DNA of 13,056 bases from JAVBWI01 sp036677445 (GTDB lineage Bacteria; Bacillota; Clostridia; Christensenellales; CAG-138): assembly GCA_036677445.1 (NCBI GenBank), contig JAVBWI010000005.1, positions 1-13,056 of the forward strand. The letters run 5' to 3'. Made by a program: the position numbers and the translations under genes. Under the pieces are notes generated by a model. The model saw nothing but the letters and a program-made list of their open reading frames with translations. It had not been told where the DNA came from and did not search any database. Positions 6,189 to 12,942 of this stretch are shown piece after piece; the stretch's first letter is position 1, and each line of letters begins with the position of its first letter.

Positions 6189-6929
6189 TTGGATAGTATA
6201 ATCAGCATAGGCTGGGATGTTGGTGGTTGGTTGGGCTCGAAGCAAGGAATTGCAATCTGCAAATGGGATCCTCACTTGGATACTATAGAGTGGATAAGTC
6301 CTAATGAATTATCTTTGCCCGCAAAAGAACTGTTTACGCTTGATTACATATTTGGCTTGTTGACAAACAAAAGCTTTCATGACTTCTGTGGAGATGCAAA
6401 AATAGTAATATCAATTGATTCGCCATTAGGTGTGCCGACTGAATATCTTAACTTACTCAATGGCAAGCATATTTACTGTAAAAAACCGAGTAGAGAGATA
6501 GAAAGTCGTTTCGCATATAGAGACACTGAAAGGCATATCTTTGAGGTTTTTGGAAAGAAACCCCTTTCAGCACCTTTTGACAAATTGGGAAGTAACGCAA
6601 CGGTGGCTATATCTCATGTGAATATGTGGTGTGATAAGTATGGGTTTTCGGTTCATCCGTTCACTAAGGATGATAATTCCAAGTGCATCATTGAAGTATA
6701 CCCAGCGCTTGTAAAATCATCTTCCGGGCTCTCAAGCCGACGCATCATCGAGTTACTTCCGCATGGACTTGAAAAAAAGCCAGATGCCTATGATGCCTCG
6801 ATTTGTTCAATATTAGGGATTATTTATGCGGCATCGGGGTGCTTTAGAAATTTCCCTAAACTAGTAGAGCCAACAGATCGCAATCCAATGAATGAAGGCT
6901 GGATATATTATATTAGCCCGGATAAATGA
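6189..6929 (+). CDS. DUF429-like protein (predicted RNase H-fold nuclease)
   Basis: The protein has 246 residues and starts at TTG, with AAAGGGGGA ending 9 nt upstream; no better start exists because the fold begins at residue 5. The N-terminus IGWDVGGW, with Asp10 on the first strand, ISIDSPLGVP (Asp77), the IEVYPAL strand (Glu169) and DAYDASICS (Asp199/Asp202) place acidic residues as in RNase H/RuvC-like DUF429 proteins. The ending DRNPMNEGWIYYI is also typical of that family. Actual activity is unknown. Codon use is strikingly A+T rich (ATA, TTA, AAT) compared with the GC-rich neighbours on both sides, suggesting recent horizontal transfer. It stands alone and converges on the minus-strand gene at 7070. 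No transposase or integrase is seen nearby. Confidence 0.75.
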   Translation: MDSIISIGWDVGGWLGSKQGIAICKWDPHLDTIEWISPNELSLPAKELFTLDYIFGLLTNKSFHDFCGDAKIVISIDSPLGVPTEYLNLLNGKHIYCKKPSREIESRFAYRDTERHIFEVFGKKPLSAPFDKLGSNATVAISHVNMWCDKYGFSVHPFTKDDNSKCIIEVYPALVKSSSGLSSRRIIELLPHGLEKKPDAYDASICSILGIIYAASGCFRNFPKLVEPTDRNPMNEGWIYYISPDK

Positions 6930-7060
6930 ATACATCAGAACATTTTTACATTACTGCGCTCCAATGCGCATAGTTGTAGTTGGTAATTGGACAATGCAGA
7001 CCCCATAAAGGAATCGAAACGGGGCGCTCTTGTCCGTGTATGAAAACGGCCACAGGTTTC

Positions 7061-7115
7061 CGGTAACTTTTACGCGGTGAACCTCGATAAAGCGCCTTTG
7101 GGCACGCTGTCGGCA
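7061..7115. repeat. intergenic repeat family 2, copy C
   Basis: Matches 11899-11950 at about three quarters of positions over its core, sharing GGTAACTT/GGCAACTT, CGCGGTGA, CCTCG and the following stem-loop. The stem here is degenerate compared with the perfect one at 11920-11947. It overlaps the last ~15 codons of the minus-strand gene at 7070-7684. Confidence 0.6.
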
Positions 7116-7684
7116 TGCTGTGCCCTACACCGCGATATCGCCACGATTGCGTCGATACAGGCGTAGATTGCATACGCTAGGTCGTTCATAAACGTATGCC
7201 CGGATGCGAGGTACGCGCGGTGCAGCCTTTCGAACCGCGCATAGATATCCTGCGCAGAAGCGCACCGCACCGGCTGCGCGATGATGGGGAACGCGCACAG
7301 CGTTGCAAAGTTCTGTGCAAAATAGTCCGCCAGCTCATTTTCATAATCCGTATGCCGTTTCAACCCCTGATGGAACTGCGGGCTGTGGGCGTAGCAGAAG
7401 AAATCCGCGTAAAAGTGACAGAGTATCCCTAAGTGCAGCGAGTATCTGGCATGCCTTCTGCCGCTCCCCGCGTACTGCGGCAGGCCGGAAGCGAGGTTCG
7501 TTATCAGCCTTTGCACATACCGCGCGCTGTACTTCAGAAAATGCGGCCGGCTGATAAAGGAAGGCAAATAATCCGGCAGCACGTTGCCCCGCAGGAAGTT
7601 CCTTTCATCCAGCCTGATATCATAATGCGTTTGTATATATCCGCTTACCAGCTTGCCCATCAAAACATGCGACGGGGTATTCAT
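7070..7684 (-). CDS. zinc-dependent phospholipase C family protein
   Basis: The protein has 204 residues. It shows the pattern of the zinc-dependent phospholipase C-like family of Firmicutes: MNTPSH with His6, LRGNVLPDY with Asp38, RPHFLKY, then HLGILCHFYADFFCYAH (His84, His90, Asp94, His100) and HTDYENEL (His111, Glu115), all candidate zinc ligands. Substrate is unknown; similarity is to the phospholipase C/P1 nuclease fold. No signal peptide is seen, so it is probably cytoplasmic, unlike the secreted toxins of this fold. The start has AGGAGAGGTGG just upstream. The C-terminal ~15 residues (after about 189) are encoded by repeat copy C and are unlikely to be ancestral, so the gene may be slightly truncated or extended at its end. 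Confidence 0.82.
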   Translation of the reverse strand: MNTPSHVLMGKLVSGYIQTHYDIRLDERNFLRGNVLPDYLPSFISRPHFLKYSARYVQRLITNLASGLPQYAGSGRRHARYSLHLGILCHFYADFFCYAHSPQFHQGLKRHTDYENELADYFAQNFATLCAFPIIAQPVRCASAQDIYARFERLHRAYLASGHTFMNDLAYAIYACIDAIVAISRCRAQHADSVPKGALSRFTA

Positions 7685-7720
7685 ACAACCACCTCTCCTG
7701 CTTTCAGAATACGATACATC

Positions 7721-7750
7721 TTGAAAATCGGGAGTAAGGGCAGGTAAAAT
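7721..7750 (+). promoter_or_regulatory. candidate promoter of the DUF1801 gene
   Basis: TTGAAA (7721-7726) and TAAAAT (7745-7750) with an 18-bp spacer, about 70 bp upstream of the ATG at 7819, in the divergent region shared with the minus-strand gene. Confidence 0.55.
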
Positions 7751-7818
7751 CTATGTTAAATCATCCGATACTAGGCTTAAAATATAGAAAAAGCAGAAGT
7801 GACGAAAGGAACAACAGC

Positions 7819-8196
7819 ATGGCAGACTCGATCGACGCATATATCGCGCAATTTCCGCCGGAGGTGCAGCAAAAGCTGCAGGCGTTGCGGCAGGTGATCC
7901 GGCAGTCCGCGCCGGAGGCGACGGAGAAAATAAGCTGGCAAATGCCCACTTTCTTTTTGCACGGCAATCTGGTGCACTTCGCCGCCCATCAGAAGCACAT
8001 CGGGTTTTATCCGGGCGCGGAAGGCATCCAAGCGTTTCAAGAGAAATTGTCGGCCTATAAAACCTCCAAGGGCGCGGTGCAATTTCCGTTCAATCAGCCG
8101 CTGCCCTCCGAGCTGGTCGGCGAAATCGTTCGGTACCGGGCTGCACAGAATGTAAAGTGGGCGGAAGAGAAAGCGAGCAAAAAGAAAATGAAATAA
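7819..8196 (+). CDS. DUF1801 / YdhG-like protein
   Basis: The protein has 125 residues from ATG 7819, preceded by GAAAGGA; an upstream in-frame start at 7753 would add 22 residues unlike the family and lies only 2 bp past the -10 box. The sequence IDAYIAQFPPEVQQKLQALR, ATEKISWQMPTF, LVHFAAHQKHIGFYPG and GAVQFPFNQPLP is characteristic of the DUF1801 (YdhG-like) fold. B. subtilis YdhG is described as an iron-handling, frataxin-like protein, but many members are uncharacterised and the role here is open. The Lys-rich tail (KASKKKMK) is common. It is monocistronic with a strong terminator. Confidence 0.9.
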   Translation: MADSIDAYIAQFPPEVQQKLQALRQVIRQSAPEATEKISWQMPTFFLHGNLVHFAAHQKHIGFYPGAEGIQAFQEKLSAYKTSKGAVQFPFNQPLPSELVGEIVRYRAAQNVKWAEEKASKKKMK

Positions 8197-8207
8197 CAGA
8201 TCCATGC

Positions 8208-8259
8208 AAGCAGCCCTGAAAATCCCGCGGTGCGGTTTTTTCAGGGCTGCTTTGTTTTT
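8208..8259 (+). terminator. intrinsic terminator after the DUF1801 gene
   Basis: AAGCAGCCCTGAAAA pairs almost perfectly with TTTTTTCAGGGCTGCTT, followed by TGTTTTT. It has no T-run on the opposite strand, so it acts on the plus strand. Confidence 0.92.
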
Positions 8260-8260
8260 A

Positions 8261-8293
8261 ACTGATTATGTCGGCTGAAAGGCCGACATCAGT
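8261..8293. repeat. inverted repeat downstream of yqeY
   Basis: ACTGAT and GTCGGC, with a 3-nt bulge between them, pair with GCCGACATCAGT around TGAAAG. It lies just past the yqeY stop but has no T-run on the minus strand, so it is not a clear terminator. Confidence 0.5.
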
Positions 8294-8318
8294 TCGGACG
8301 CTTTCGGCCGATATAGGG

Positions 8319-8768
8319 TTACTTAGAAAACACCTTGCCCAGCAGGTCGTTGACCAGTTTGCCGTCTGCCTTGCCTTTTACTTTCGGCATCAGCACTTTC
8401 ATGATTCGGCCCTTGTCCTTTGCCGTAGGCTCGGAAATCTCCAGCTCTTTCAAGACATCGGCGATGACCGACCTGATCTCTGCCTCGTCCATCAAAGCGG
8501 GCGCGAATTCGCTGTAGATGGAGATGATGACCTTGCATTCCTCGATCACGTCCGAACGGCTCGCGGGCGTGGTGTCGATGGTCTCCTGCGCTTCCTTGAT
8601 CTCCTTATAAACGGCTTCGTTTTCCTCGTCCTCGGTCAGGTCGGCGTGTTTGTCGATCTGTTTCTTTTTGAGCGCCGAAAGCAGCAGCGACAAAGCATCC
8701 TTGCGCTGCTTGTCGCCGCTTTTCATGGCGGCCATCATTTCGCTGCGGACCAAATCTATTTTGGACAT
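8319..8768 (-). CDS. yqeY: GatB/YqeY domain-containing protein
   Basis: The protein has 149 residues, the usual length for YqeY, a helical protein homologous to the C-terminal tRNA-binding region of the GatB amidotransferase subunit. Recognisable stretches are MSKIDLVRSEMMAAMKSGDK, RKDALSLLLSALKKKQID, DVIEECKVIISIYSEFAPAL and the C-terminal GRIMKVLMPKVKGKADGKLV, close to the family pattern G.vMk.lmpk.kGkaDgk.v. A role in tRNA-related metabolism is inferred from the domain only. GGAGG lies about 7 nt upstream of the ATG. It follows the flavin reductase gene on the same strand with a 67-bp gap that contains a possible promoter. Confidence 0.95.
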   Translation of the reverse strand: MSKIDLVRSEMMAAMKSGDKQRKDALSLLLSALKKKQIDKHADLTEDEENEAVYKEIKEAQETIDTTPASRSDVIEECKVIISIYSEFAPALMDEAEIRSVIADVLKELEISEPTAKDKGRIMKVLMPKVKGKADGKLVNDLLGKVFSK

Positions 8769-8789
8769 TCTATCGCCTCCAGTTTTTTT

Positions 8790-8817
8790 ATTATCGGAAA
8801 TCCGGCCTTCATACCAA
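8790..8817 (-). promoter_or_regulatory. possible promoter of yqeY
   Basis: On the minus strand, TTGGTA (8817-8812) and GATAAT (8795-8790) with a 16-bp spacer, about 20 bp before the yqeY start. A modest match to consensus. Confidence 0.4.
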
Positions 8818-8835
8818 GCCTGCGCCCGGTATGGG

Positions 8836-9336
8836 TTATGTCGCCTGATAGGTCGGCGCGTTCTTGGGCGCTTTGCCCTTGATCACCTTGTGGTAGTATT
8901 CGTAGGTCATCACGGGCGCATCCTCGCCGATGCAGGAATCATCCACCTGCGCGAAAAATACCGTGTGGGTGCCCGTGTCGTGGCTGCCCACGATGGTGCA
9001 GAGCAGGAAGCCCGCGCAGCCCGCGTTCAAAAGCGGCAGCCCGTCCCGCATGGAATAATCGAGCCCTTCGAACTTGTGCACATTCGCGCCGGATAAATAG
9101 CCCAGCCTTCCGATTGTTTTGGGCGGCGTGCCTTCGGTGAGTATCGAAACGGAAAACCGCTTAGTTTCTTCCATCAGGTGATGCGTATGGTTGTTTTTGC
9201 TCATGCTCACAGCGATCATACCTTCCGCTGTGACTTGGAATACCGTGTTTACGATGCATCCCTGCGGTATGTCCCCTTCCATCACGCCGATGGCGTACAG
9301 GCCGTAGGAAAGCTTCCACAGCACCGAATAGTCCAT
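8836..9336 (-). CDS. flavin reductase family protein (FMN-binding split barrel)
   Basis: The protein has 166 residues from the ATG at 9336, with AGAGGGGG upstream; a longer frame reaching 9966 runs antisense through the next gene and is spurious. LWKLSYGLYAIGV, NTVFQVTAEGMIAVSMSKNNHTH, FSVSIL and GTHTVFFAQVDD match the FMN-binding flavin reductase domain that, in clostridia and Moorella, is often fused to a rubredoxin (high-molecular-weight rubredoxin). Here the chain stops at KGKAPKNAPTY, the usual junction to the rubredoxin domain, so this is the stand-alone form. It likely passes electrons from NAD(P)H via FMN to an unknown acceptor. It is divergent from the Fe-S aldo/keto reductase, 162 bp apart. 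Confidence 0.92.
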   Translation of the reverse strand: MDYSVLWKLSYGLYAIGVMEGDIPQGCIVNTVFQVTAEGMIAVSMSKNNHTHHLMEETKRFSVSILTEGTPPKTIGRLGYLSGANVHKFEGLDYSMRDGLPLLNAGCAGFLLCTIVGSHDTGTHTVFFAQVDDSCIGEDAPVMTYEYYHKVIKGKAPKNAPTYQAT

Positions 9337-9498
9337 TGAATACCCCCTCTTTGTCAACGAAGCGCGAGCGGTTATGTGCAAAAAAATACGCGCCCCCGCC
9401 CCAAATGCACCCGCGCGGGTATACCGCACGGGCCAAAAATGTGATAGGATCATTATAACCGATATATTGGAAAAAGAAAACAGCAGGAGGCTAACGCG

Positions 9499-10608
9499 AT
9501 GGTTTATAAGCAATACGGGAACACCGGGCACAGCGTGTCCGCGGTCGGCTTTGGCGGCATGCGCTTCAATGAAGAGGATGTGCGTGCGGGGAGATTGGAA
9601 GCCTGCGCACAGATCGCACGCTATGCGTATGAAAAGGGAATCAATTATTTTGATACCGCGCCGCTTTATTGCAACGATAAAAGCGAGAGCATTATCGGGC
9701 TGGCGCTTCGCGGCCTCCCGCGCGATAGTTTTTATGTAACCTCCAAAACCAACTTCCAGCAGGTCGATCACCCGGCCACAGAGGCGGGCTTTTTCAAACG
9801 CCTGGAGCAGAGTCTCAGGCGGCTTAACGTGGACTATATCGATTTCTATCACCTCTGGTGCATGCTCTCGCTCAAGCAATACCGCAGACAGTGCGATACC
9901 ATGTACGGCTGGTTTCAAAAGGCGAAGGCACAGGGTATGATCCGCCACATCGTCTTTTCCTCGCATATGCCGGGGGAGGATCTCGCACAGGTCATAGAAG
10001 AAGGCCTGTTCGAGGGCATGCTCATAGGATACAACGCGCTCAATTACCGTTACCGGCAGGCGGGGCTTGACGCTGCGTATGCGCGCAAAATGGGCGTGGT
10101 GGTCATGAACCCGCTCGGCGGCGGCGTTATACCCGAAAACCCCGCACTGTTCTCCTACTTAAATGAAGGGACGGATCTTACCGTGTCGCAGGCCGCGCTG
10201 CGCTTTGTGGCCTCCCACAGGGAAGTTTCCGTCGCGCTCAACGGCCTTACGACCAAGGCGCAGGTGGATGAAGCCGTGCGCGCCGTGGCGGGCCTCGAAG
10301 AGCGCCCCGCGACGGAGCTTGCCGGGTCGCTTTCGGCGGGCGGCACGGGCTTCAACACGCTGTGCACGGGCTGCGGCTATTGCGACAGCTGCCCGGAGGG
10401 CATCCCCGTCCCTAAATACATGGATGCGTACAACCAGAAGCTGCTGGGCCACAACGCCGCGGAGCGCCTGCAGATGCATTGGGTCATACCGGCGGCGGGC
10501 GCGGGGGAATGCGTAGCCTGCGGCAGGTGCGAAGGGCTGTGCACGCAGCATCTGCCCATCATCGATCGGCTGCGCGAAATCAGCGCGCTGGCCGCCGCGG
10601 GGGAATAG
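9499..10608 (+). CDS. aldo/keto reductase with C-terminal 4Fe-4S domain
   Basis: The protein has 369 residues. The N-terminal TIM-barrel aldo/keto reductase has the catalytic tetrad in place: Asp52 and Tyr57 (YFDTAPLY), Lys83 (TSKTNF) and His118 (YHLW). The C-terminal part carries two cysteine groups, C289-x2-C292-x2-C295-x2-C298-P and C338-x2-C341-x2-C344-x3-C348, typical of the ferredoxin-like aldo/keto reductases (COG1453 type) of anaerobes. Its physiological substrate is not known; the clusters suggest electron transfer from or to ferredoxin in addition to or instead of NAD(P)H. AGGAGG lies 8 nt before the ATG. The divergent flavin reductase may be a redox partner, an inference from position only. 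No clear terminator follows it. Confidence 0.94.
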   Translation: MVYKQYGNTGHSVSAVGFGGMRFNEEDVRAGRLEACAQIARYAYEKGINYFDTAPLYCNDKSESIIGLALRGLPRDSFYVTSKTNFQQVDHPATEAGFFKRLEQSLRRLNVDYIDFYHLWCMLSLKQYRRQCDTMYGWFQKAKAQGMIRHIVFSSHMPGEDLAQVIEEGLFEGMLIGYNALNYRYRQAGLDAAYARKMGVVVMNPLGGGVIPENPALFSYLNEGTDLTVSQAALRFVASHREVSVALNGLTTKAQVDEAVRAVAGLEERPATELAGSLSAGGTGFNTLCTGCGYCDSCPEGIPVPKYMDAYNQKLLGHNAAERLQMHWVIPAAGAGECVACGRCEGLCTQHLPIIDRLREISALAAAGE

Positions 10609-10660
10609 AATACTTCGCGCTTTCATAAAAATCTTATAAAAAAGCTCGAAACTCGAAAAA

Positions 10661-10704
10661 TGAGACCGAAATGAGACTGGCGTGAGGCTGGCTTGACATT
10701 CTCA
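10661..10704 (+). promoter_or_regulatory. tandem 11-bp direct repeats and -35-like TTGACA
   Basis: Successive 11-bp units begin TGAGAC (10661), TGAGAC (10672), TGAGGC (10683) and TGACAT (10694), the last overlapping TTGACA (10693-10698). Helical-phase direct repeats abutting a -35 box are the usual layout for OmpR/PhoB-type response regulators. No good -10 lies 17 bp downstream, consistent with an activated promoter. It precedes the microprotein at 10759. Confidence 0.55.
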
Positions 10705-10758
10705 CATGATATTCTGTTTCCAGAAGAAACCCAAAAGGGAAAACGGAGGCAGAAAACC

Positions 10759-10851
10759 ATGATGCAGTTTGCAAAAGCGGTTTCCATATATGCGATACTG
10801 GTTGTCCTTTTAACGGTCGGCGCGCTGGCCCTCAAAGCGATTCTAGCCTGA
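10759..10851 (+). CDS. 30-residue single-pass membrane microprotein
   Basis: A 30-codon frame starting ATGATG with CGGAGG about 9 nt upstream. The product begins MMQFAKAVSI and is then almost entirely hydrophobic, one membrane span with a Lys near each end. Its first ~28 residues align closely with the N-terminus of the protein at 10919 (MKQFAKAVSI..., VTV, A.KA.L), and the DNA is similar too, so the two arose by duplication. It either is a real small membrane protein or a truncated duplicate; the intact start, ribosome binding site and clean stop favour a real gene. Function unknown. Confidence 0.65.
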   Translation: MMQFAKAVSIYAILVVLLTVGALALKAILA

Positions 10852-10918
10852 GCCTCAAATAGATGATAACGTGCTTGCGGGTCAATCGGGCTGCGTATGG
10901 CATGAGGGAGTGTAAGGA

Positions 10919-11698
10919 ATGAAGCAGTTCGCAAAAGCGGTTTCTATATTTGCCGGGTTGGTCGTTCTGGTAACGGTCAGCGTATTCGCCACAAAGGCGG
11001 TGCTAAATAGGTCGGCGGAGCAGAATGCGAATATGCAGGCCATACTGCAGACCGGCGCGGAACAAACGGACGGGGCCGTTCCCATCTACGGGGGCGAGGG
11101 CGGCGGGATCGTCATCATCCCGGACGAGGAGGTCATCACCGAGGAATTCCTGATACCGGAAGACCGGCAGGCAATTCCAATAGGCCCCGGCGTTGCGAAG
11201 ACGGGGGCCGACGGGACGGACGCCGCGGGGACAGCCCAATACCTCCACGAAAAAGCGGCGGAGTTCCTGTCAGAGGAGGAGTATCAGCAAGCCGCGCAGG
11301 CATTGTTCGACCGGGAGGGTTCCGAAAAATTGTATATATACGCCAGCTCACCGGCCGGGGACGGCGCGGAAAATGGGCTGGCGAAAGCGTTTTTTTATGA
11401 CTTTTTGGGCGTTGCGGACTATGCCTCTGTTTTTTCGTGCAGCCGTATTTGCCTGATCCGCGCGCAGGGTGAATGCATAGTGGAGTATGCTTACAGCCAA
11501 TATGAAAACACCGCCGCCATGTATTATGAGGAAACCCGGCGGGAGGAGGATGCCGAAATCCGTACCGAATATACCGAGGTCACGGCTTTTGCGGGCGACT
11601 GTAAGACGGTTGTCACCACGACCGTCGTCACCACGCAAAACGAGGACGGCGCCGGTGTGCAATCCTCCGTCAGCAGCAAAACGCTCCCGAACGGCTGA
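10919..11698 (+). CDS. hypothetical membrane-anchored extracellular protein
   Basis: The protein has 259 residues: a short Lys-containing head and one hydrophobic span (about residues 8-27) act as an N-terminal anchor or uncleaved signal. The rest is acidic and probably outside the membrane. Residues 48-95 are rich in Gly, Pro and acidic residues (YGGEGGG, IIPDEEV), and the C-terminal half has a possible folded domain with Cys in FSCSRICLIRAQGEC and a Thr/Val-rich end (VVTTTVVTT). I recognise no family. GAGGGAG 8 nt before the ATG supports the start. It is 67 bp after the related microprotein, probably on the same transcript. Confidence 0.75.
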   Translation: MKQFAKAVSIFAGLVVLVTVSVFATKAVLNRSAEQNANMQAILQTGAEQTDGAVPIYGGEGGGIVIIPDEEVITEEFLIPEDRQAIPIGPGVAKTGADGTDAAGTAQYLHEKAAEFLSEEEYQQAAQALFDREGSEKLYIYASSPAGDGAENGLAKAFFYDFLGVADYASVFSCSRICLIRAQGECIVEYAYSQYENTAAMYYEETRREEDAEIRTEYTEVTAFAGDCKTVVTTTVVTTQNEDGAGVQSSVSSKTLPNG

Positions 11699-11898
11699 TG
11701 GAGTATCTAAATAAATTCAAAAATGCAGCTTACGCCATTTTCAGGCCATCGACAAACCCTCAGTCTCAGAATATCAAGCTGAAATTCATGCAACTAAAGG
11801 TTTTTAATCCGTCATTTTGCAGCGACCTGTGCGGTGCAAAATGACACCTTAGAGCGTAAGTTGACGTGACAGTTTCCTGCGTAAGCAGGAAACCGAGC

Positions 11899-11950
11899 GG
11901 CAACTTGCGCGGTGAGCCTCGGCAAAGTGCCGTTTGGCACTTTGCCGACA
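11899..11950. repeat. intergenic repeat family 2, copy D
   Basis: Related to 7061-7115, with the CGCGGTGA-G-CCTCG core and a perfect 12-bp stem with GTTT loop (11920-11947). Compared with copy C, this one keeps full pairing and so looks more intact. Confidence 0.6.
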
Positions 11951-11952
11951 CG

Positions 11953-11978
11953 AAAAAAGTGGCGTTTGCCACTTTTTT
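11953..11978. terminator. bidirectional terminator-like hairpin
   Basis: A perfect 11-bp stem, GTTT loop, with A6 on the left and T6 on the right, so it reads as a terminator on both strands. It lies between the convergent genes ending at 11698 and 12104, though 125-255 bp from their stops. Confidence 0.6.
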
Positions 11979-12103
11979 GACTTTGGTCGACGCCCGTCAA
12001 CATTTGTACGCGCAGTTTTTGCGGTTCGCGCGAAAGCTACCATGCCGGCCGGCGCCTGAAACTAGTATGTGCCGCGGGCGCGAAAATATTGCAGGACGCG
12101 ACT

Positions 12104-12529
12104 TTATCTGCCAAACAACCTGCTCAGCGGCTCCACCACGGCGGAGAAATCCTGTATGGTTTTGTTGAGGGTTTCAATATCCAGCTTCTCTATTCTGGCC
12201 AAGGCATCCTCTACGCCCGTTGCCGCGGTGGAGGCGGCAGCCTGCCCGTCCTGCACCAGGGTGTTGATCTCGTCGAACATGCCGGGCAGATCCGCTTCGT
12301 TGATGTCTGTGGCGATCATGTCGAGCTGCGTGAATGTGCTTTCTGCCGAATTGAGTATACCGTTTAGCCGCGCGCCCATCGTGAGGGCGAATCCCCCCAT
12401 AAAAAGCAGCACCAGCGTCATCAGCGCCGACAGCAGCGTACGAAACCGCGCGAGATTCAGCATTTTTTTCCGGTACTCCGCTTGCGCATCCTGCACGGGC
12501 GTACTATTGGGAACCACAGGGTTTTCCAT
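12104..12529 (-). CDS. hypothetical single-pass membrane protein with coiled-coil tail
   Basis: The protein has 141 residues from the ATG at 12529, which has AAGGGAG about 10 nt upstream; a longer in-frame start at 12586 would add a basic stretch and lacks a site. A polar N-terminus of about 33 residues leads to one membrane span (roughly 34-54, LLSALMTLVLLFMGGFALTM). The remaining ~85 residues are heptad-like and polar (LNGILNSAESTFTQLDMIA..., VEDALARIEKLDIETLNKTI), suggesting an extended coiled coil. It resembles the general layout of phage-tail-free, chemoreceptor-like or methyl-accepting hinge proteins but has no signalling domain. No family is recognised. It converges on the protein at 10919. 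Confidence 0.75.
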   Translation of the reverse strand: MENPVVPNSTPVQDAQAEYRKKMLNLARFRTLLSALMTLVLLFMGGFALTMGARLNGILNSAESTFTQLDMIATDINEADLPGMFDEINTLVQDGQAAASTAATGVEDALARIEKLDIETLNKTIQDFSAVVEPLSRLFGR

Positions 12530-12686
12530 ATTTCCGAACTCCCTTCTTTTATGCAGGCGCGTCTTTCGGTACGCGCCGCAAATCAATGCATCCTTAACAA
12601 AAAGTATACATGATTTTCATTTAAACAAATAGAAAAAAATACCGCCGCGGTATGAGGCCCATTTTGTGTGTACAGCGCCATAATGC

Positions 12687-12715
12687 TTGACAAAACGGTG
12701 CCCCCGCATTAAAAT
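12687..12715 (+). promoter_or_regulatory. promoter of the tRNA-Gly/tuf unit
   Basis: TTGACA (12687-12692) and TAAAAT (12710-12715) with a 17-bp spacer. Transcription should begin about 12 bp before the tRNA. Confidence 0.85.
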
Positions 12716-12734
12716 AATAACGCTATCGTCGTGT

Positions 12735-12808
12735 GCGGGTGTAGCTCAATGGCAGAGCTCCAGCTTCCCAAGCTGGTCACGTGGGTTCGATTCCCATCAC
12801 CCGCTCCA
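12735..12808 (+). tRNA. tRNA-Gly (anticodon CCC)
   Basis: A full cloverleaf: acceptor GCGGGTG/CACCCGC, D stem GCTC/GAGC, anticodon stem CCAGC/GCTGG around TTCCCAA (anticodon CCC, reads GGG), a 4-nt variable loop TCAC, and T stem GTGGG/CCCAT around TTCGATT. Discriminator is T and the CCA end is encoded. It lies 134 bp ahead of tuf with no terminator between, so co-transcription is likely. Confidence 0.97.
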
Positions 12809-12942
12809 ACATGGATAGTTCGCTTGTATGCCCGACGCCGTTACAAAATCAACTTAGCGTGCGGGTAGACCTATGTACAGCGGCGAAGGATAAAAAAGCC
12901 TCGCACACTGTGCTGCACAACAAAAGAGGAGGAGAATTTGTA

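Larger units (their letters stand above)
11699..12103. other. intergenic hairpin array between convergent genes
   Basis: About 400 bp without a supported gene. Hairpins in series: TCATTTTGCA with TGCAAAATGA (11812-11844), GTTTCCTGC with GCAGGAAAC (11872-11893), CGGCAAAGTGCC with GGCACTTTGCCG (11920-11947), and AAAAAAGTGGC with GCCACTTTTTT (11953-11978). A CCATCGACAAA motif at 11747-11757 matches the end motif of repeats A and B. 11979-12103 shows nothing recognisable. Confidence 0.7.

Noticed and set aside
8319..8882. Plus-strand open frame of about 200 codons overlapping yqeY
   Set aside because: Antisense to the clearly recognisable YqeY protein, no ribosome binding site and no family features.
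9337..9966. N-terminal extension of the flavin reductase frame
   Set aside because: It would overlap the aldo/keto reductase in antisense, while a clean ATG with a strong ribosome binding site exists at 9336 and the family starts there.
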